Shown piece after piece: positions 18,640-30,300 of a DNA stretch of 64,000 bases (the first letter of the stretch is position 1; each line of letters begins with the position of its first letter). This DNA is from Taudactylus pleione (Eukaryota > Chordata > Amphibia > Anura > Myobatrachidae): NCBI GenBank assembly GCA_031769625.1, contig JAUIMM010000888.1:434001-498000 (forward strand), in the 5' to 3' direction. The position numbers and the translations under genes were made by a program. The notes under the pieces were generated by a model. That model was not told where the DNA came from and ran no database searches. It saw only the letters and a program-made list of their open reading frames with translations.

Positions 18640-20639
18640 CTCTAACTAAGCACAAATGGTCATAGCATGGTCTACTTACAGCTAATACACGGGTACAAAC
18701 ATGGTTGTGAGGTCCCCCAAAAAGCTGCAACCAGCACCGGTCTATGCCAGGCTTAGATGGTCCCATTATAATAGTGCCATGTTATTAAACTATATTTTAA
18801 AATAATATTTACTTTAAAATATTCTTACCTTAGACTCTCGTATCAGCAAAAAGCGTTAAAGTAATGAAAAATGCGTGTAGATAGCTATACCGATATATAA
18901 CTAGCACACAACTCACTCTCATCCAATAACTGATTGTCCTGTACCAAGCAGGGCCTTTTTTCCCACACCTGAGTGACATCACAAAGGCAGCCTGTGACAT
19001 CATCAGCCTCAACCTGCCTGCTTTCCACCACTGCATGTAATGACTCACATGCTTTACTATAATGTTTGTTTACCAGGGATAGCTGGGCTACAAGAAAATG
19101 GTCTTTGTTCACCAGCATGCAGATGATGCCAACAATTACATTCTAATTCCCATAACAAAAGTGTGTGAGGGCCCTTATGTACCACCCAATGGGTGACAAA
19201 TATATATAACACACGTAACTATGACATGGATGATGCCCCCCTCCCCCTCAGCTCTGGGTCACATAGCAGCTGTTCCCCTTGCACGTATGGTAGTTACACC
19301 CATGGCCATGCGGCTAATTGTATCGAGCCCTAAATGTTTTAATGACCACTACTTTATACCATTGTATTATGAGGCATTATGCAATAGTACACAGAATAAA
19401 ACAGAGCAGTCCTGAAGGGAAAGGGCACCACAGGCCCATGTGCCTATACCAAAGTCACCTTCTAACAGTGATTTGTCAGGTGTCACAAAGCACCATCTCA
19501 ATATTTAGCAATAAACCTCTTGTCAGATTTTATATTCTCATTACTTCCCTTCCAGATCTTGAAATACAAATAGAAAGTATGGTGGCCGCTCACATCAGCT
19601 TAATGATATTGCTCAGGTGCTTGTAAAGGCCGAGGTTTATACTGAACCACAGAAAAAAGAAGATTCCCTCCAGCACACTGCAGCAATATTAGCAAAAATA
19701 CTTGAATCCTACATAATAATAGAAATTCAGAGGTATTGGTTGCATACATTTGCAAAAATATGATTAAGCACCGGGCCAACGTCAAGGCTTCACTATACCG
19801 GCATCCCTAACATTAAGGGGTTCACGTCCGAGGTGCAGAGCAGCCCAAAAGAACCCAGCCAAGGACCACTCCCAGGGCATCACACGAAAAATGGAGAAAG
19901 GTGATAGTGAAGTGTAAAGTATAGATGTATCAAGATAATCAATAAGTGTTAATATAATAAGAAAGAATTAAAATTACATAAATAATAAACAAACAAATGG
20001 AGAGGTGATGAAAAAATATCTATGTGAATTAAGTGGTGATGCCCTGAAAAAGGCCCAGCCAGAGCCACTCCAGGGGTCCCATGCCCAAACGCTCACCCCA
20101 AAATAATTATTGCTACAAAATAGTAGCACCCACTCTGGGTCATATAATTACAATTAATGTACTGCATGATAACAGCACATGTATAAGCTGAGAGCTGACT
20201 CACCTAGGAGGTAGCCCAGAAACCTCCAAATAGCACTATATAGATCAGCACATCCTCCCAATGCTGGCTTCTTTTTTCTGTGGTTCAGATCTTGAAATAG
20301 AAGTAATATCTGAGCCTGAGAGCCTGGAGTGTGTAGCGTGTTACTGCAAGCGGATGATAGTGGATATTTCCCATTAGCTCTCGGGTTCTGCAAATGTTTC
20401 AGTGACAATAGATCTAGCAAGTAATAATGTATTGTCACCTGTAGGCAGGGGCTGGCATCTTTAAGCCTAGGGGGCAGGCACAAGTAAGTGGCCTGGTTTT
20501 TCCACCAGCGCATGGCAGTGGAGAAAGTCACATGATAATAGCCTCTGTAGGTGTGGCTTGTCTAATGTGGGCGTGCTTTAAATAGCCAATTAAATATATG
20601 AAAAATTGTTATGTCAAAGTGCTATAAACAAATACAAAG
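18640..20639. other. Two kilobases without recognised genes
   Basis: Mostly AT-rich unique-looking DNA. Two facing words, CTGAACCACAGAAAAAAGAAG at 19640 and CTTCTTTTTTCTGTGGTTCAG near 20269, are inverted copies, so 19640-20290 may be a large inverted structure or two opposite copies of one repeat. A minus-strand frame at 20531-20154 (125 residues) overlaps the right copy and is not recognisable. Confidence 0.4.
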
Positions 20640-21330
20640 ACCAGCCCCATCCCAAACCAGAAACCATTCTAGTGACCACTGCAAAATGCACACAGCGGTA
20701 TAGTGACAGATATACAATGCAGGAACCATTCAACTTACCAATATACAATACAGGGATACAGGGACCATTCCTGTGACCATTATACAATACAGGGGTTATT
20801 CTCGTTACTAAGATACAGCACAGGTACATTTCTCGTGTCAGATATATAATAAAGGGAGCATTCTAGTGACCAATATACAATGCAGGGACAATTGTAGTGA
20901 CCAATATACAATGCAGGGACAATTCTAATGACCAATATACCAAGCAGGGACCATTCTAGTGACCAATATACAATGCAGGGACCATTCTAGTGACCAATAT
21001 ACAATGCAGGGACAATTGTAGTGACCAATATACAATGCAGGGACCATTCTAGTGACCAATATACAATTCTAGTGACCAATATACAATGCAGGGACCATTC
21101 TAGTGACCAATATACAATGCAGGGACCATTCTAGTGACCAATATACAATGCAGGGACCATTCTAGTGACCAATATATAATGCAGGGACCATTCTAGTGAC
21201 CAATATACAATGCAGGGACCATTCTAGTCACGGATATGCAATATAGGGGACAGACTAGTGACTGGTATAGAATACAGAGACCATTTTAAGGACCGATATA
21301 TAATGCATGGACCATTCTAGTACCCAATAT
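20640..21330. repeat. 31-bp minisatellite, array A
   Basis: About 22 units of a 31-bp repeat, GACCAATATACAATGCAGGG plus ACCATTCTAGT. The units are highly regular from 20865 to 21235 and decayed at both edges. One unit is shortened at 21060. It is related to the array at 23035-24300. Confidence 0.92.
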
Positions 21331-21336
21331 ATAATA

Positions 21337-21630
21337 ATATTTTATTATTATTATCGTTTATTGATATGGCACCACAAGTGTTCCGCAGCGCCTTACATAG
21401 TACAGAAACAAGTGACCAGTCACTTACAGTACAATACAATACAGGACAAGGATAATATACATTGCTACATTTGCGGCCATAACACCCAGATAAGCAACAG
21501 AGTGTAAGTAACCAAGTGTTAGGTGCCCTAGTGGGGAGAAAGAAGTAGATGAAAGTAGAGAACAGAGAAGCACAAGAGGGTAGAGGGCCCAGCTCGCAAG
21601 AGCTTACATTCTAAAGGGGAGGAGCAGACA
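21337..21630 (+). repeat. Dispersed repeat starting TTATTATTATTATCG
   Basis: The segment begins with an ATT microsatellite, followed by TATGGCACCACAAGTGTTCC and GCAGCGCCTTACATAG, and ends near GAGCTTACATTCTAAAG. This layout is seen in a widespread amphibian and fish dispersed repeat. No ends or duplication are visible and I do not assert the family. A 66-residue frame here is incidental. Confidence 0.55.
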
Positions 21631-21663
21631 GACAGGCATGACACAGATAGGGATGCAGACAAT

Positions 21664-22202
21664 GGACCTCATTCAGACCCGGTCACAAGCGCTGAGCACT
21701 CGCAACCGGGTTGATGTTAAGGCCCTGAGCATGCACAGCGGCCGCAGTGCGCGTGCGCAAGCCCCGGAGCGAGAGAGAATTTCTCTCGCTCTGAAGCTCA
21801 CTACAAAAGGGGCGGCTGTCGATGTTAATCGACAGCTCGCCCTGTTTTGTAGGCGGGGCGGGGGGGTGGCTACACAAATGGAGGCGTTCCCAAGCGACCG
21901 CCTGCCATTTTGTGGGCAGCCGCACTGACATCAGTAGTGATGTCAGTGGGGAGCTTCCTGCTCGATCAGAGCAGGAAGCTCCCTGGGGCTTGTGGTTGCC
22001 GAGACCCAACCTTAGGGTCTTGTCGCAAGCCCCGATTGTCGCAATGGTATTGACCATCGTGACCATCAACCTGGTCGGTCGCTAAGCTGTGGGTGGTAAC
22101 CCACAGTTTAGCTAGCGACCAGGAGGCCGCACTAAAAAAAAAAGCAGCTGCCCTCATTCAGAACGAGCGCTCGCTTCCTGCGACCGCCTCTGAATGAGGG
22201 CC
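21664..22202. mobile_element. PIF/Harbinger-type MITE, copy 3
   Basis: This 539-bp element has ends GGACCTCATTCAG and (reverse complement) GGCCCTCATTCAG, identical in type to copy 2 but in the opposite orientation. The flanking triplets AAT and AAA do not form a clean duplication. It keeps the palindrome chain, including CACTGACATCA...TGATGTCAGTG (21925-21948), GAGCTTCCTGCT...AGCAGGAAGCTC (21950-21981) and a second CCTCATTCAG near the right end (22151-22160). A G-run (GGCGGGGCGGGGGGGTGG, 21852-21869) could form a G-quadruplex. It inserts between the two 31-bp arrays. Confidence 0.88.
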
Positions 22203-22586
22203 AAAGTTCTAGTAACAGGTATATTCTACTACTTGTTAGGGAACAATGAGCAAACAGCCCAGTTAGAATATCTGCATTATGCTCATAGGCTATGAAGCTG
22301 CAGTACATGTACTGTTTTCATTGATAAGTTCAAAGGCGATGGAACGGCAAATATCTATTAATTAAAAACCTCATATGAGAACTTATAGGCCACAGTCAAG
22401 CAAGAGTTCAACACATCTAACAATGGCGGCAGCAGTGAAAGTGTGACATACATGTTTTTACTCACTGACTACTTAGAATATAGTTTAGGAAAAACATTGT
22501 AAATGTAAGCAGCTACATAGGATCCTGGAATTGGGTCTGGCTCTTTAACAGAGCTATGTCCACTGTCACACATATAGCCGCACTTA
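22203..22586. other. Unassigned AT-rich spacer
   Basis: No gene or repeat is recognised between the two Harbinger-type MITEs. Confidence 0.4.
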
Positions 22587-22930
22587 GGGGCACATTCACT
22601 CCCGCGAGTAATTGAGGGGTGAAAGTCCCGCGGCGCGGAGATAAGCTATTCAATAGAATAGCTTTTTCCCCGCGGCAAAAAACAGGACTTCCACGCGAGA
22701 ACACACCGATTCCGCGAGAACTGCGGAATCAGTGTGTTATTCTTGCTCGCGCGAGGCCGAATAGGCTGATTTTACCTCGCACCTACATGAGGTGCGAGGT
22801 TAAGTCAAACAGCGGGGACTCGCGTGCGGGGTCTCAGGAACACCCGCATGTGGAATCCCCGCTAAATAAATCCCGTCCAGCGCACAAATTTGCCGCGGGG
22901 TCAGCCCCCTCGGCTAATTGAATATGTCCC
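22587..22930. mobile_element. Second Harbinger-type MITE family, GC-rich, TTA duplication
   Basis: A 344-bp element with ends GGGGCACATTCACT and (reverse complement) GGGACATATTCAAT, flanked by perfect TTA at 22584-22586 and 22931-22933. It is unusually rich in CpG and CGCG for this region. Like the other Harbinger copies it is filled with hairpins: AAGCTATTC...GAATAGCTT near 22643, a pair around GATTCCGC...GCGGAATC near 22708-22730, and ACCTCGCACCT...AGGTGCGAGGT near 22775-22801. No coding frame is supported. Confidence 0.82.
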
Positions 22931-23034
22931 TTAGACATTTTTGCACACTGGGCACCCTGTCCTTAAGAATTATTCTTTAATTTCACCTAACATACTTATT
23001 TTTCTAGCATAAGGGAGGAGAGACTTTAGATTAT

Positions 23035-24300
23035 TCAAACAGTGGCCAGTAACTGGTATATAATATAATACACAGAGAGCGTTGCAGTGACCTCTATTGT
23101 AATACAGAAAAAATATAGAGCAAGGAACATCATAGAGACAGCCATATAATGCTGAGAATATTACTGTGACCACCATACACTGCAGAGAACATAACAGTGA
23201 CAGCCATATAATGCAAATAATATCACGGTTCCCACCATATAATTCAGAGATCATAACAATAGCCACAAGATAATGCAGAGAGCATTACAGTGACCGCCAT
23301 ATACAGTAATGCAGAGAACTTCATAGTGACCAGCAAATAATGCAAAGAACATCTCATTACAAATATATAATGCAAAGAGTGTCGCAGTGATCGCCATATA
23401 ATATGGAGAGCATTGCAGTGACAGCCATATAATACAGAGAGCATTACTGTGACCGCCATATAATACAAAGAACTTCATAGTGACCAGCATATAATGCAAA
23501 GAACATTTTAGTTTCAAGCATATAATGCAGAGAGCATCACAGTGATCGCCATATAATATGGAGAGCATTGCAGTGACCGCCATATAATACAGAGTGTATT
23601 GCAGTGACTGCCATATAATACAAAGAGCATTGCAGTGACTACCGTATAATGCAGGGGTTTACAGTGACCAACATAAAAAGAAAACATTGCAATGACCTCT
23701 GAATAATGCAGATAAGTTCACAGTGACCGCCAGATAAGGCAGCATCGCGGTGATGAGCCATATAATGCAGAGAGGTTCCCAGTGACCGTCAGATCAGGGA
23801 GCATCGCAGTGGCTGCCAGACAATGCAAAGAGGGTCGCAGTGACTGTCAGATCAGGGAGCTTGCAGTGATGTGCCATATAATGCAGAGAGGTTCCCAGTG
23901 ACCGTCAGATCAGGGAGCATCGCAGTGATGTGTCATATAATGCAGAGAGGTTCGCAGTGACTGTCAGATCAGGGAGCATTGCAGTGATGTGCCATATAAT
24001 GCAGAGAGGTTCCCATTGATCGTCAGATCAGGGAGCATTGCAGTGATGTGCCATATAATGCAGAGAGGTTCGCAGTGACTGTCAGATCAGGGAGCATTGC
24101 AGTGATGTGCCATATAATGCAGAGAGGTTCCCAGTGACCTTCAGATCAGAGAGCATTGCAGTGATGTGCCATATAATGCAGAGAGGTTCCCAGTGACATC
24201 AGAACAGGGAGCATCGCAGTGGCTGCCAGATAATGCAGAGCATCGCAGTAATCGCCATATAATGCAGAGACCAACAGAGACCCACGTATAACACAGATAT
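23035..24300. repeat. 31-bp minisatellite, array B, with 59-bp dimers
   Basis: Units of about 31 bp, GCCATATAATGCAGAGAGCA plus TTGCAGTGACC, run through 23035-23690. From about 23700 to 24230 they become a dimeric period near 59 bp (CATATAATGCAGAGAGGTTC plus a GTCAGATCAGGGAGCATTGC half). The monomer aligns with array A across GACC..ATATA.AATGCAG.GA.CATT..AGT. Minus-strand frames across this array are periodic artefacts. Confidence 0.9.
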
Positions 24301-24559
24301 TATGAATATCCTCTAATACACAATAATAATCCCGCCCCATAAACACACATTATTACACCAACCCCAGCACAGACAGTATTAAAACACCTCCCCCCCCACA
24401 GAAAACAAAAAAAGCAACTATTCCTCTCCCCATTACATAAGTATTCCATCCCCCACCCCCTCAAATATCATTTAAACATTTCATATCTCCACTGACACCT
24501 GTCTGGAAGGATCTGTCTGGTCCCTGCGGAGCTCCAGGTACAGGAAGAGATAAAAGAGA
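24301..24559. other. Unassigned spacer with C runs
   Basis: Short C-rich and A-rich runs (24389-24415, 24451-24463). No gene is seen. Confidence 0.4.
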
Positions 24560-24745
24560 TCAAATGGACTTGAGGTGGTGGAGACTTGGGGTGAGGGGGC
24601 GGGGTCTTGGGCAGGGGCAGGAGGAGGTGGATTAAAATAGCCAGGTAGGGCAGGAGAGGGGGCGGGCCTCCTTGTAAGGGGGCAGGTAGGAACAAGTTTA
24701 GAATAGCCAGAGAGGGTAGAGGAGGGGGCGGGATCTTGCCCGAGA
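24560..24745. repeat. GC-box-rich short tandem repeat
   Basis: About 2.5 degenerate units of roughly 62 bp, each with GAGGGGGCGGG and an AAAATAGCCAG or AGAATAGCCAG word. The three GGGGGCGGG motifs resemble Sp1/GC boxes and the strand is G-rich, so this could be regulatory, but no transcript start is visible next to it. Confidence 0.6.
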
Positions 24746-25098
24746 CACTGGGGAGAGTGTATTCAGTAGTGACAGACAGGAGATAGCAGGTGTGGAGACT
24801 CAGGGGTGTCTCAAGCAGGGAGGGACTGACACAGACTTGTCTTAGGCAGGAAGCAGGTAAAGTACTGTACCAGTGCACCCTGCACAGCCACTGCTGTGGA
24901 GCAGACTCGGAACAGTGCTCAGTGTGCAGCTACAAGCTGCATGGATGTGACAGACAGCCGGGTAACAGGCAGAGAATGCTGCTCAACCGCTCTGTCACCC
25001 GGCCGTCAGTCATCCATGTGCCTGGCCCTCACTGAAGGAAAAGTGTACCAGCCCGGGGGGGCATATGGCACCCTGCCCCCCAGCCCAGCCCGCCACTG
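24746..25098 (-). mobile_element. Probable hAT fragment ending CAGTGGCGGGCTGGGC
   Basis: The right end, read as reverse complement from 25098, is CAGTGGCGGGCTGGGCTGGG, with the CA-G start and GC-rich subterminal style of a hAT end. A partner end was not found, so the left limit is arbitrary. Short frames in this stretch are not recognisable. Confidence 0.4.
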
Positions 25099-25102
25099 CC
25101 TG

Positions 25103-25588
25103 TAGGGATGAGCGGGTTCGGTTCCCTGAGAACCGAACCCACCTGAACTTTGGAGATCCGAGGCAGATCCGAGACAGCTTGGGTTCTCCCGCCTGACTCA
25201 GATCTGAAAACGAGGCAAAATTTAATCATCCCGCTGTCGGATTCTCGCGGGTTTTGGATTCTATAAAGGTCCTGTGATCGCCACCATTTTTTCATTACGG
25301 CTGTGGAGAGTGAAGAAGTAGGGAGCTGGGATCTGTGCTGTTGCTGTTGTACGCTGACGCTGTGCATAGGGGCTGGCTATTGTTGTCCATATAGGGGCTG
25401 GCTGTTTTCCTGTCCATAACGGCTGGGTGTTGTCTATAGAGGGGCTGGCTGTTTTCCTGTCCATAAGGGCTGGCTGGCTGTTATCTACAGAGGGGCTGGC
25501 TGGCTGTTGTCCTGTCTATAGGGGCTGGCTGTAGTCCTGTCCATAGGGCATGGCTGGTTGTAGTGCTGTGTTGTCCAGGGGGTGCTCT
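25103..25588 (+). repeat. Dispersed repeat starting TAGGGATGAGCGGGTTCGG, with a GGGGCTGGCTG minisatellite
   Basis: The left part (25103-25290) has the TAGGGATGAGCGGGTTCGG start and an internal GGTTC...GAACC hairpin (25116-25139), a style seen in amphibian dispersed repeats. From about 25365 to 25575 it becomes a variable 25-33-bp tandem repeat built on AGGGGCTGGCTGTTGTCCTG TCCAT. The right edge is the hAT end at 25589. Confidence 0.6.
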
Positions 25589-25713
25589 CAGGGGTGTATC
25601 TAGGGGTCCGAGCGCCCATGGCAATGTAATGGAATGGCGCCCCCTCCCCCCATATTTTCTGTATAAATACACACACTGTACTTAAAACCTCTCCCTAGCC
25701 AGCCCCCATATCT
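25589..25713 (+). mobile_element. Left end of a hAT of the 7845-8870 family, host of the satellite
   Basis: CAGGGGTGTATCTAGGGGTC at 25589 is followed by GAGCGCCCATGGCAATGTAA and TGGAATGGCGCC. This aligns over about 60 bp with 7845-7900 (CAGGGGTGTATCTAGGGATC, then CAAGCGCCCCTGGCAATGTAATGGACTGGCGCC in pieces). After a C-run and a TATAAATACACACAC stretch, the satellite begins at 25714. The matching right end does not appear before the window ends. Confidence 0.78.
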
Positions 25714-27302
25714 CACCTGCCAGTTACAGTAACACTACACCCTGTCACATACTCACACCACACCCTATCACCTGTAACACTACACCCTGTCACATACTCA
25801 CACTACACCCTGTCACATACTCACACTACACCCTATCACCTGTAGCACTACACCCTGCCACATACTCACACTACACCCTATCACCTGTAACACTATACCC
25901 TGTCACATACTCACACTACACCATATCACCTGTAACACTACACCCTGTCACATATTCACACTACACCCTATCACCTGTAACACTACACCCTGTAACATAC
26001 TCACACTACACCCTATCACCTGTAACACGACACCCTGTCACATAATCACACTACACCCTGTCACCTGTAGCACTACACTCTGCCACATACTCACACTACA
26101 CCATGTCACCTGTAACACTACACCCTGTCATATAATCACACTACACCCTATCACCTGTAACACTACACCCTGTCACACACTCACACTACACCCTGTCACC
26201 TGTAACACTACACCCTGTCACATAATCACACTACACCCTGTCACCTGTAACACTACAACCTGTCACACACTCACACTACACCCTATCACCTGTAACACTA
26301 CACCCTGTCACATACTCACACTACACCCTATCACCTGTAACACTACACCCTGTCACATACTCACACTACACCCTATCACCTGTAACACGACACCCTGTCA
26401 CATACTCACACTACACGCTATCACCTGTAGCACTACACCCTGTCACATACTCACACTACACCCTATCACCTGTAACACGACACCCTGTCACCTGTAACAC
26501 TACACCCTGTCACATACTCACACTACACCCTATCACCTGTAACACGACACCCTGTTACATACTCACACTACAAAATATCACCTGTAACACGACACCCTGT
26601 CACACACTCATACTACACCCTGTCACATACTCACACTACACCCTATCACCTGTAACACTACACCCTGTCACATACTCACACTACACCCTATCACCTGTAA
26701 CACTACACCCTGTCACATACTCACTCTACACCCTATCACCTGTAACACTACACCCTGTAACATACTCACACTACACCCTATCACCTGTAACACGACACCC
26801 TGTCACATACTCACACTACACCCTATCACCTGTAACACAACACCCTGTCACATAATCACACTACACCTGTCACCTGTAGCACTACACTCTGCCACATACT
26901 CACTCTACACCCAGTCACCTGTAACACTACACCTTGTCATATAATCACACTACACCCTATCACCTGTAACACTACACCCTGTCACACACTCACACTACAC
27001 CCTGTCACCTGTAACACTACACCCTGTCACATACTCACACTACACCCTATCACCTGTAACACTACACCCTGTCACATACTCACACTACACCCTTTCACCT
27101 GTAACACGACACTCCCTGTCACATACTCACACTACACCCTATCACCTGTAACACTACACACTGTCACACACTCACACTACACCCTATTACCTGTAACACT
27201 ACACCCTGTCACATACTCACACTACACCCTATCACCTGTAACACGACACCCTGTCACATACTCACACTGCACCCTATCACCTGTAACACTACACCCTGTC
27301 AC

Positions 27303-30300
27303 ATGCTCACACTACACCCTATCACCTGTAACACTACACCTGTCACATACTCACACTACACCCTGTCACCTGTAACACTACACCCTGTCACATACTCACA
27401 CTACACCCTGTCACCTGTAACACGACACCCTGTCACATACTCACACTACACCCTATCACCTGTAACACGACACCCTGTCACACACTCATACTACACCCTG
27501 TCACATAATCACACTACACCCTGTCACCTGTAGCACTACACTCTGCCACATACTCACACTACACCATATCACCTGTAACACTACACCCTGTCACATACTC
27601 ACACTACACCCTATCACCTGTAACACTATACCCTGTCACATACTCACACTACACCATATCACCAGTAACACTACACCCTGTAACATACTCACACTACACC
27701 CTATCACCTGTAACACGACACCCTGTCACATACTCACACTACACCCTATCACCTGTAACACAACACCCTGTCACATAATCACACTACACCCTGTCACCTG
27801 TAGCACTACACTCTGCCAAATACTCACACTACACCATGTCTCCTGTAACACTACACCCTGTCATAATCATACTACACCCTATCACCTGTAACACTACACC
27901 CTGTCACACACTCACACTACACCCTGTCACCTGTAACACTACACCCTGTCACATAATCACACTACACCCTGTCACCTGTAACACTACACCCTGTCACACA
28001 ATCACACTACACCCTATCACCTGTAACACTACACCCTGTCACATACTCACACTACATGCTATCACCTGTAACACTACACCCTGTCACATACTCACACTAC
28101 ACCATATCACCTGTAACACGACACCCTGTCACCTGTAACATTACACCCTGTCACATACACACTACACACTATCACCTGTAACACGACACCCTGTCACATA
28201 CTCACACTACATCCTATCACCTGTAACACTACACCCTGTCACATACTCACGCTACACCCTATCACCTGTAACACTACACCCTGTCACATACTCACACTAC
28301 ACCCTATCACCTGTAACACGACACCCTGTCACATACTCACACTACACCCTATCACCTGTAACACTACACCCTGTCAAATAATCACACTACTCCCTGTCAC
28401 CTGTAACACTACACCCTGTCACACACTCACACTACACCTTATTACCTGTAACACTACACCCTGTCACATACTCACACTACACGCTATCACCTGTAACACC
28501 ACACCCTGTCACATACTCACACTACACCCTATCACCTGTAACACGACACCCTGTCACATACTCACACTACACCCTATCACCTGTAACACTACACCCTGTC
28601 ACATACTCACACTACACCCTATCACCTGTAACACGACACCCTGTCACATACTCACACTACACCCTATAACCTGTAACACTACACCCTGTCACATACTCAC
28701 ACTACACGCTATCACCTGTAACACGACACCCTGTCACCTGTAACACTACAGCCTGTCACATACTCACACTACACCTTATCACCTGTAACACGACACCCTG
28801 TCACATACTCACACTACACCCTATCACCTGTAACACTACACCCTGTCACATACTCACACTACACCCTATCACCTGTAACACGACACCCTGTCACATACTC
28901 ACACTACACCCTATAACCTGTAACACTACACCCTGTCACATACTCACACTACACGCTATCACCTGTAACACTACACCCTGTCACATACTCACACTACACC
29001 CTATCACCTGTAACACGACACCCTGTCACCTGTAACATTACACCCTGTCACATACTCACACTACACCCTGTCACCTGTAACACGACACCCTGTCACATAC
29101 TCACACTACACCCTATAACCTGTAACACTACACCCTGTCACATACTCACACTACACGCTATCACCTGTAACACTACACCCTGTCACATACTCACACTACA
29201 CCCTATCACCTGTAACACGACACCCTGTCACCTGTAACATTACACCCTGTCACATACTCACACTACACCCTGTCACATGTAACACGACACCCTGTCACAT
29301 ACTCACACTACACCCTATCACCTGTAACACTACACCCTGTCACATACTCACACTACACCCTATCACCTGTAACACGACACCCTGTCACATACTCACACTA
29401 CACCCTATCACCTGTAACACTACACCCTGTCAAATAATCACACTACACCCTGTCACCTGTAACACTACACCCTGTCACACACTCACACTACACCCTATTA
29501 CCTGTAAGACTACACCCTGTCACATACTCACACTACATGCTATCACCTGTAACACTACACCCTGTCACATACTCACACTACACCCTATCACCTGTAACAC
29601 AACACCCTGTCACCTGTAACACTACACCCTGCACATACTCACACTACAGCCTATCACCTGTAACACGACACCCTGTCACATACTCACACTACACCCTATC
29701 ACCTGTAACACTACACCCTGTCACATACTCACACTACACCCTATCACCTGTAACACGAAACCCTGTCACATACTCACACTACACCCTATCACCTGTAACA
29801 CGACACCCTGTCACACACTCATACTACACCCTGTCACATAATCACACTACACCCTGTCACCTGTAGCACTACACTCTGCCACATACTCACACTACACCCT
29901 ATCACCTGTAACACTACACCCTGTCACATACTCACACTACACCCTATCACCTGTAACACTACACCCTGTCACATACTCACACTACACCCTATCACCTGTA
30001 ACACTATACCCTGTCACATACTCACACTACACCCTATCACCTGTAACACTACACCCTGTCACATACTCACACTACACCCTATCACCTGTAACACTACACC
30101 CTGTAACATACTCACACTACACCCTATCACCTGTAACACGACACCCTGTCACATACTCACACTACACCCTATCACCTGTAACACAACACCCTGTCACATA
30201 ATCACACTACACCTGTCACCTGTAGCACTACACTCTGCCACATACTCACTCTACACCCAGTCACCTGTAACACTACACCTTGTCATATAATCACACTACA

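Noticed and set aside
22970..23583. Minus-strand frames with CHCNAL-type periodicity
   Set aside because: They are translations of the 31-bp minisatellite array B.
24468..24878. Proline- and leucine-rich 136-codon minus-strand frame
   Set aside because: It is the reverse of the GC-box tandem repeat. Composition bias explains the open frame, and no start context or domain supports it.
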